This document shows, in pieces, positions 14,050 through 15,256 of a stretch of DNA of 15,256 bases. The notes beneath the pieces were generated by a model. The model had not been told where the DNA came from and did no database searches. It saw only the letters and a program-made list of their open reading frames with translations. How positions within the stretch are numbered: position 1 is the stretch's first letter; each line of letters opens with the position of its first letter. The stretch is from positions 1 through 15,256 of the forward strand of contig JAEXVC010000140.1 in assembly GCA_023406715.1 (NCBI GenBank), written 5' to 3'. The DNA is from Bacteroidota bacterium (GTDB lineage: Bacteria > Bacteroidota > Bacteroidia > Bacteroidales > Tenuifilaceae). A program made the position numbers and the translations under genes.

Positions 14050-15256
14050 ATGAGTAGGAAACTTCTTTGGGTACTAACGGTTATTATTTCATTGGCCTCT
14101 CTTGGGTTGGTTTTGGTGCAATCTAAGTGGGTTCGAATTGCTGTACAAACAAAGGAGGAGCAATTTGCTCAAACAGCAAGCCTTGCTATGCAAAACATAG
14201 TTGAGGAGATTGAAAAACAGGAAACGGTGGTTCAGGTCATTGATGAGATTAAACCCTACTACTCTGTCAATACTAAAGGTGATGCGCGCCTTTCATATCA
14301 TCAAGGAATACTTAATAAAACAAAAAGCGGAATTCGTACCAAGCAAATTAGCCAACAGGTTCTTACCGTTAGTAATCTCGATACGATAAAACTCCCGACG
14401 CTTACCCGTAACTTATTCGACAGTACTTTAAATGCTCTTAATTCTGGCTCAAGTCTTTCAATAAATAGCGTAGGTAGTAGTAAAAATAGCGCAGGTTCCA
14501 TAAATTTAGACCTAGGCTTAGATGGAAAGGTTTTGAATAAAACCGTTTTTGTTGAGAATATTGTTGATAAACTTATTAGGGTTGAACTGCCTATTCAGGA
14601 GCGAATTTCAGAAGAACTACTCGATTCAATTATCCATAGAGAGTTAACCCGAAAAGGCATTGAGGCAAGGTTTGAGTATAAGGTTACTAACGAGAAGGAT
14701 AGTGCAATCTATAAGAGTGTAAAATTTAAACCAAATCACAAAGGCCTTGTTTTAAAAGACAAACTTTTCCCTAACGATTTTTTTGCTCGGCGATATTTTT
14801 TAACCATTTACTTCCCAAACCAAAAAACATACGTTATAAGTTCGTTAGGATTAATGACCTTCTCTACCTTTTTACTCACATTGCTTATAATACTTAGCTT
14901 CTCCGTTACGTTGTACATAATATTCAGGCAAAAAAGAGTCTCGGAGATTAAGAACGATTTTGTGAGCAACATGACCCACGAACTAAAAACGCCTATATCA
15001 ACCATATCATTAGCAGCACAAATGCTAAATGATAAAAGCATTCCAATTGAACGAAAGAATTTAACCTATTTGGGGGGTGTTATTGCCGACGAAAGTAAGC
15101 GGCTTGGACTTCAGGTTGAAAAAGTGCTTCAAATGGCAATATTCGAGAAAACGAAGTTGAAATTGAAGTTGAAGGATATTGATATACACGAGGTAGTTAA
15201 AAAGGTTTCGGCAAATTTTGCACTACAACTCCATTCGCAAAACGGAATTCTTATAA
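14050..15256 (+). CDS. Membrane sensor histidine kinase, RprX-like, partial (C terminus outside window)
   Basis: The first 402 codons of a sensor kinase, open at the right edge. Membrane segment 1 covers about residues 4-24, in MSRKLLWVLTVIISLASLG; an extracytoplasmic sensor of about 235 residues follows, with a Ser/Asn-rich stretch (about 138-158) and no recognised domain; segment 2 is about 262-286. The HisKA domain follows at once, without HAMP: FVSNMTHELKTPISTISLA, with phosphoacceptor His310. The ATPase domain lies beyond the window. The start of the chain, with LVLVQSKWVRIA and KEEQFAQTASLAMQNI, resembles RprX-type kinases of Bacteroides, which are paired with an OmpR-type regulator (RprY); one may follow just outside. 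The start is fixed because no other ATG or GTG lies between the -7 element and the membrane segment. The signal sensed is unknown. Confidence 0.88.
   Translation, partial: MSRKLLWVLTVIISLASLGLVLVQSKWVRIAVQTKEEQFAQTASLAMQNIVEEIEKQETVVQVIDEIKPYYSVNTKGDARLSYHQGILNKTKSGIRTKQISQQVLTVSNLDTIKLPTLTRNLFDSTLNALNSGSSLSINSVGSSKNSAGSINLDLGLDGKVLNKTVFVENIVDKLIRVELPIQERISEELLDSIIHRELTRKGIEARFEYKVTNEKDSAIYKSVKFKPNHKGLVLKDKLFPNDFFARRYFLTIYFPNQKTYVISSLGLMTFSTFLLTLLIILSFSVTLYIIFRQKRVSEIKNDFVSNMTHELKTPISTISLAAQMLNDKSIPIERKNLTYLGGVIADESKRLGLQVEKVLQMAIFEKTKLKLKLKDIDIHEVVKKVSANFALQLHSQNGILI

Overview
The window looks like chromosome from a Bacteroidota organism, probably of the Bacteroidales or a close relative. 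The evidence is the AT-rich composition, promoters of the TAnnTTTG type in place of sigma70 boxes, absence of clear Shine-Dalgarno sequences, Bacteroidota-style signal peptides cleaved before Gln, the acpP-fabF-rnc gene order, an IPExxxVDY-like protein, and a sensor kinase resembling RprX. It is mostly core genome. No insertion sequence, phage gene, CRISPR array, tRNA or rRNA was seen, and no gap between genes exceeds about 225 bases.

Left part (1-4334, all minus strand). Transcription starts near 4357 and runs through a porin-like outer-membrane protein and an Amt ammonium channel, ending at a strong hairpin terminator (2233-2265). Beyond it lies a two-component pair: a HisKA_3-type sensor kinase and a NarL-type response regulator cut by the window edge. 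The barrel-Amt pair suggests ammonium crossing both membranes. Whether the kinase pair controls it is only a guess from position.

Middle (4558-10212). leuS is transcribed divergently from the porin gene and has its own terminator. Next come a four-helix-bundle protein and a YitT-family membrane protein, 16 nt apart, then a terminator, a predicted outer-membrane lipoprotein of unknown function, and purN. purN points back at the lipoprotein gene and ends only 4 nt from it.

Right part (10291-15256). The acyl carrier protein, KAS II and RNase III genes form an operon headed by a promoter and a terminator-like hairpin in the acpP leader. The operon ends in a bidirectional terminator shared with a convergent outer-membrane protein gene. 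Divergent from that gene is a small IPExxxVDY-like protein. The window closes with a membrane sensor kinase, cut after about 402 codons, whose promoter carries helically phased TTAA repeats and places the predicted transcript start almost on the ATG.

No clearly new biological system was found. The best leads are regulatory: the kinase promoter at 13985-14050, the acpP leader hairpin, and the repeats at the porin-amt promoter.
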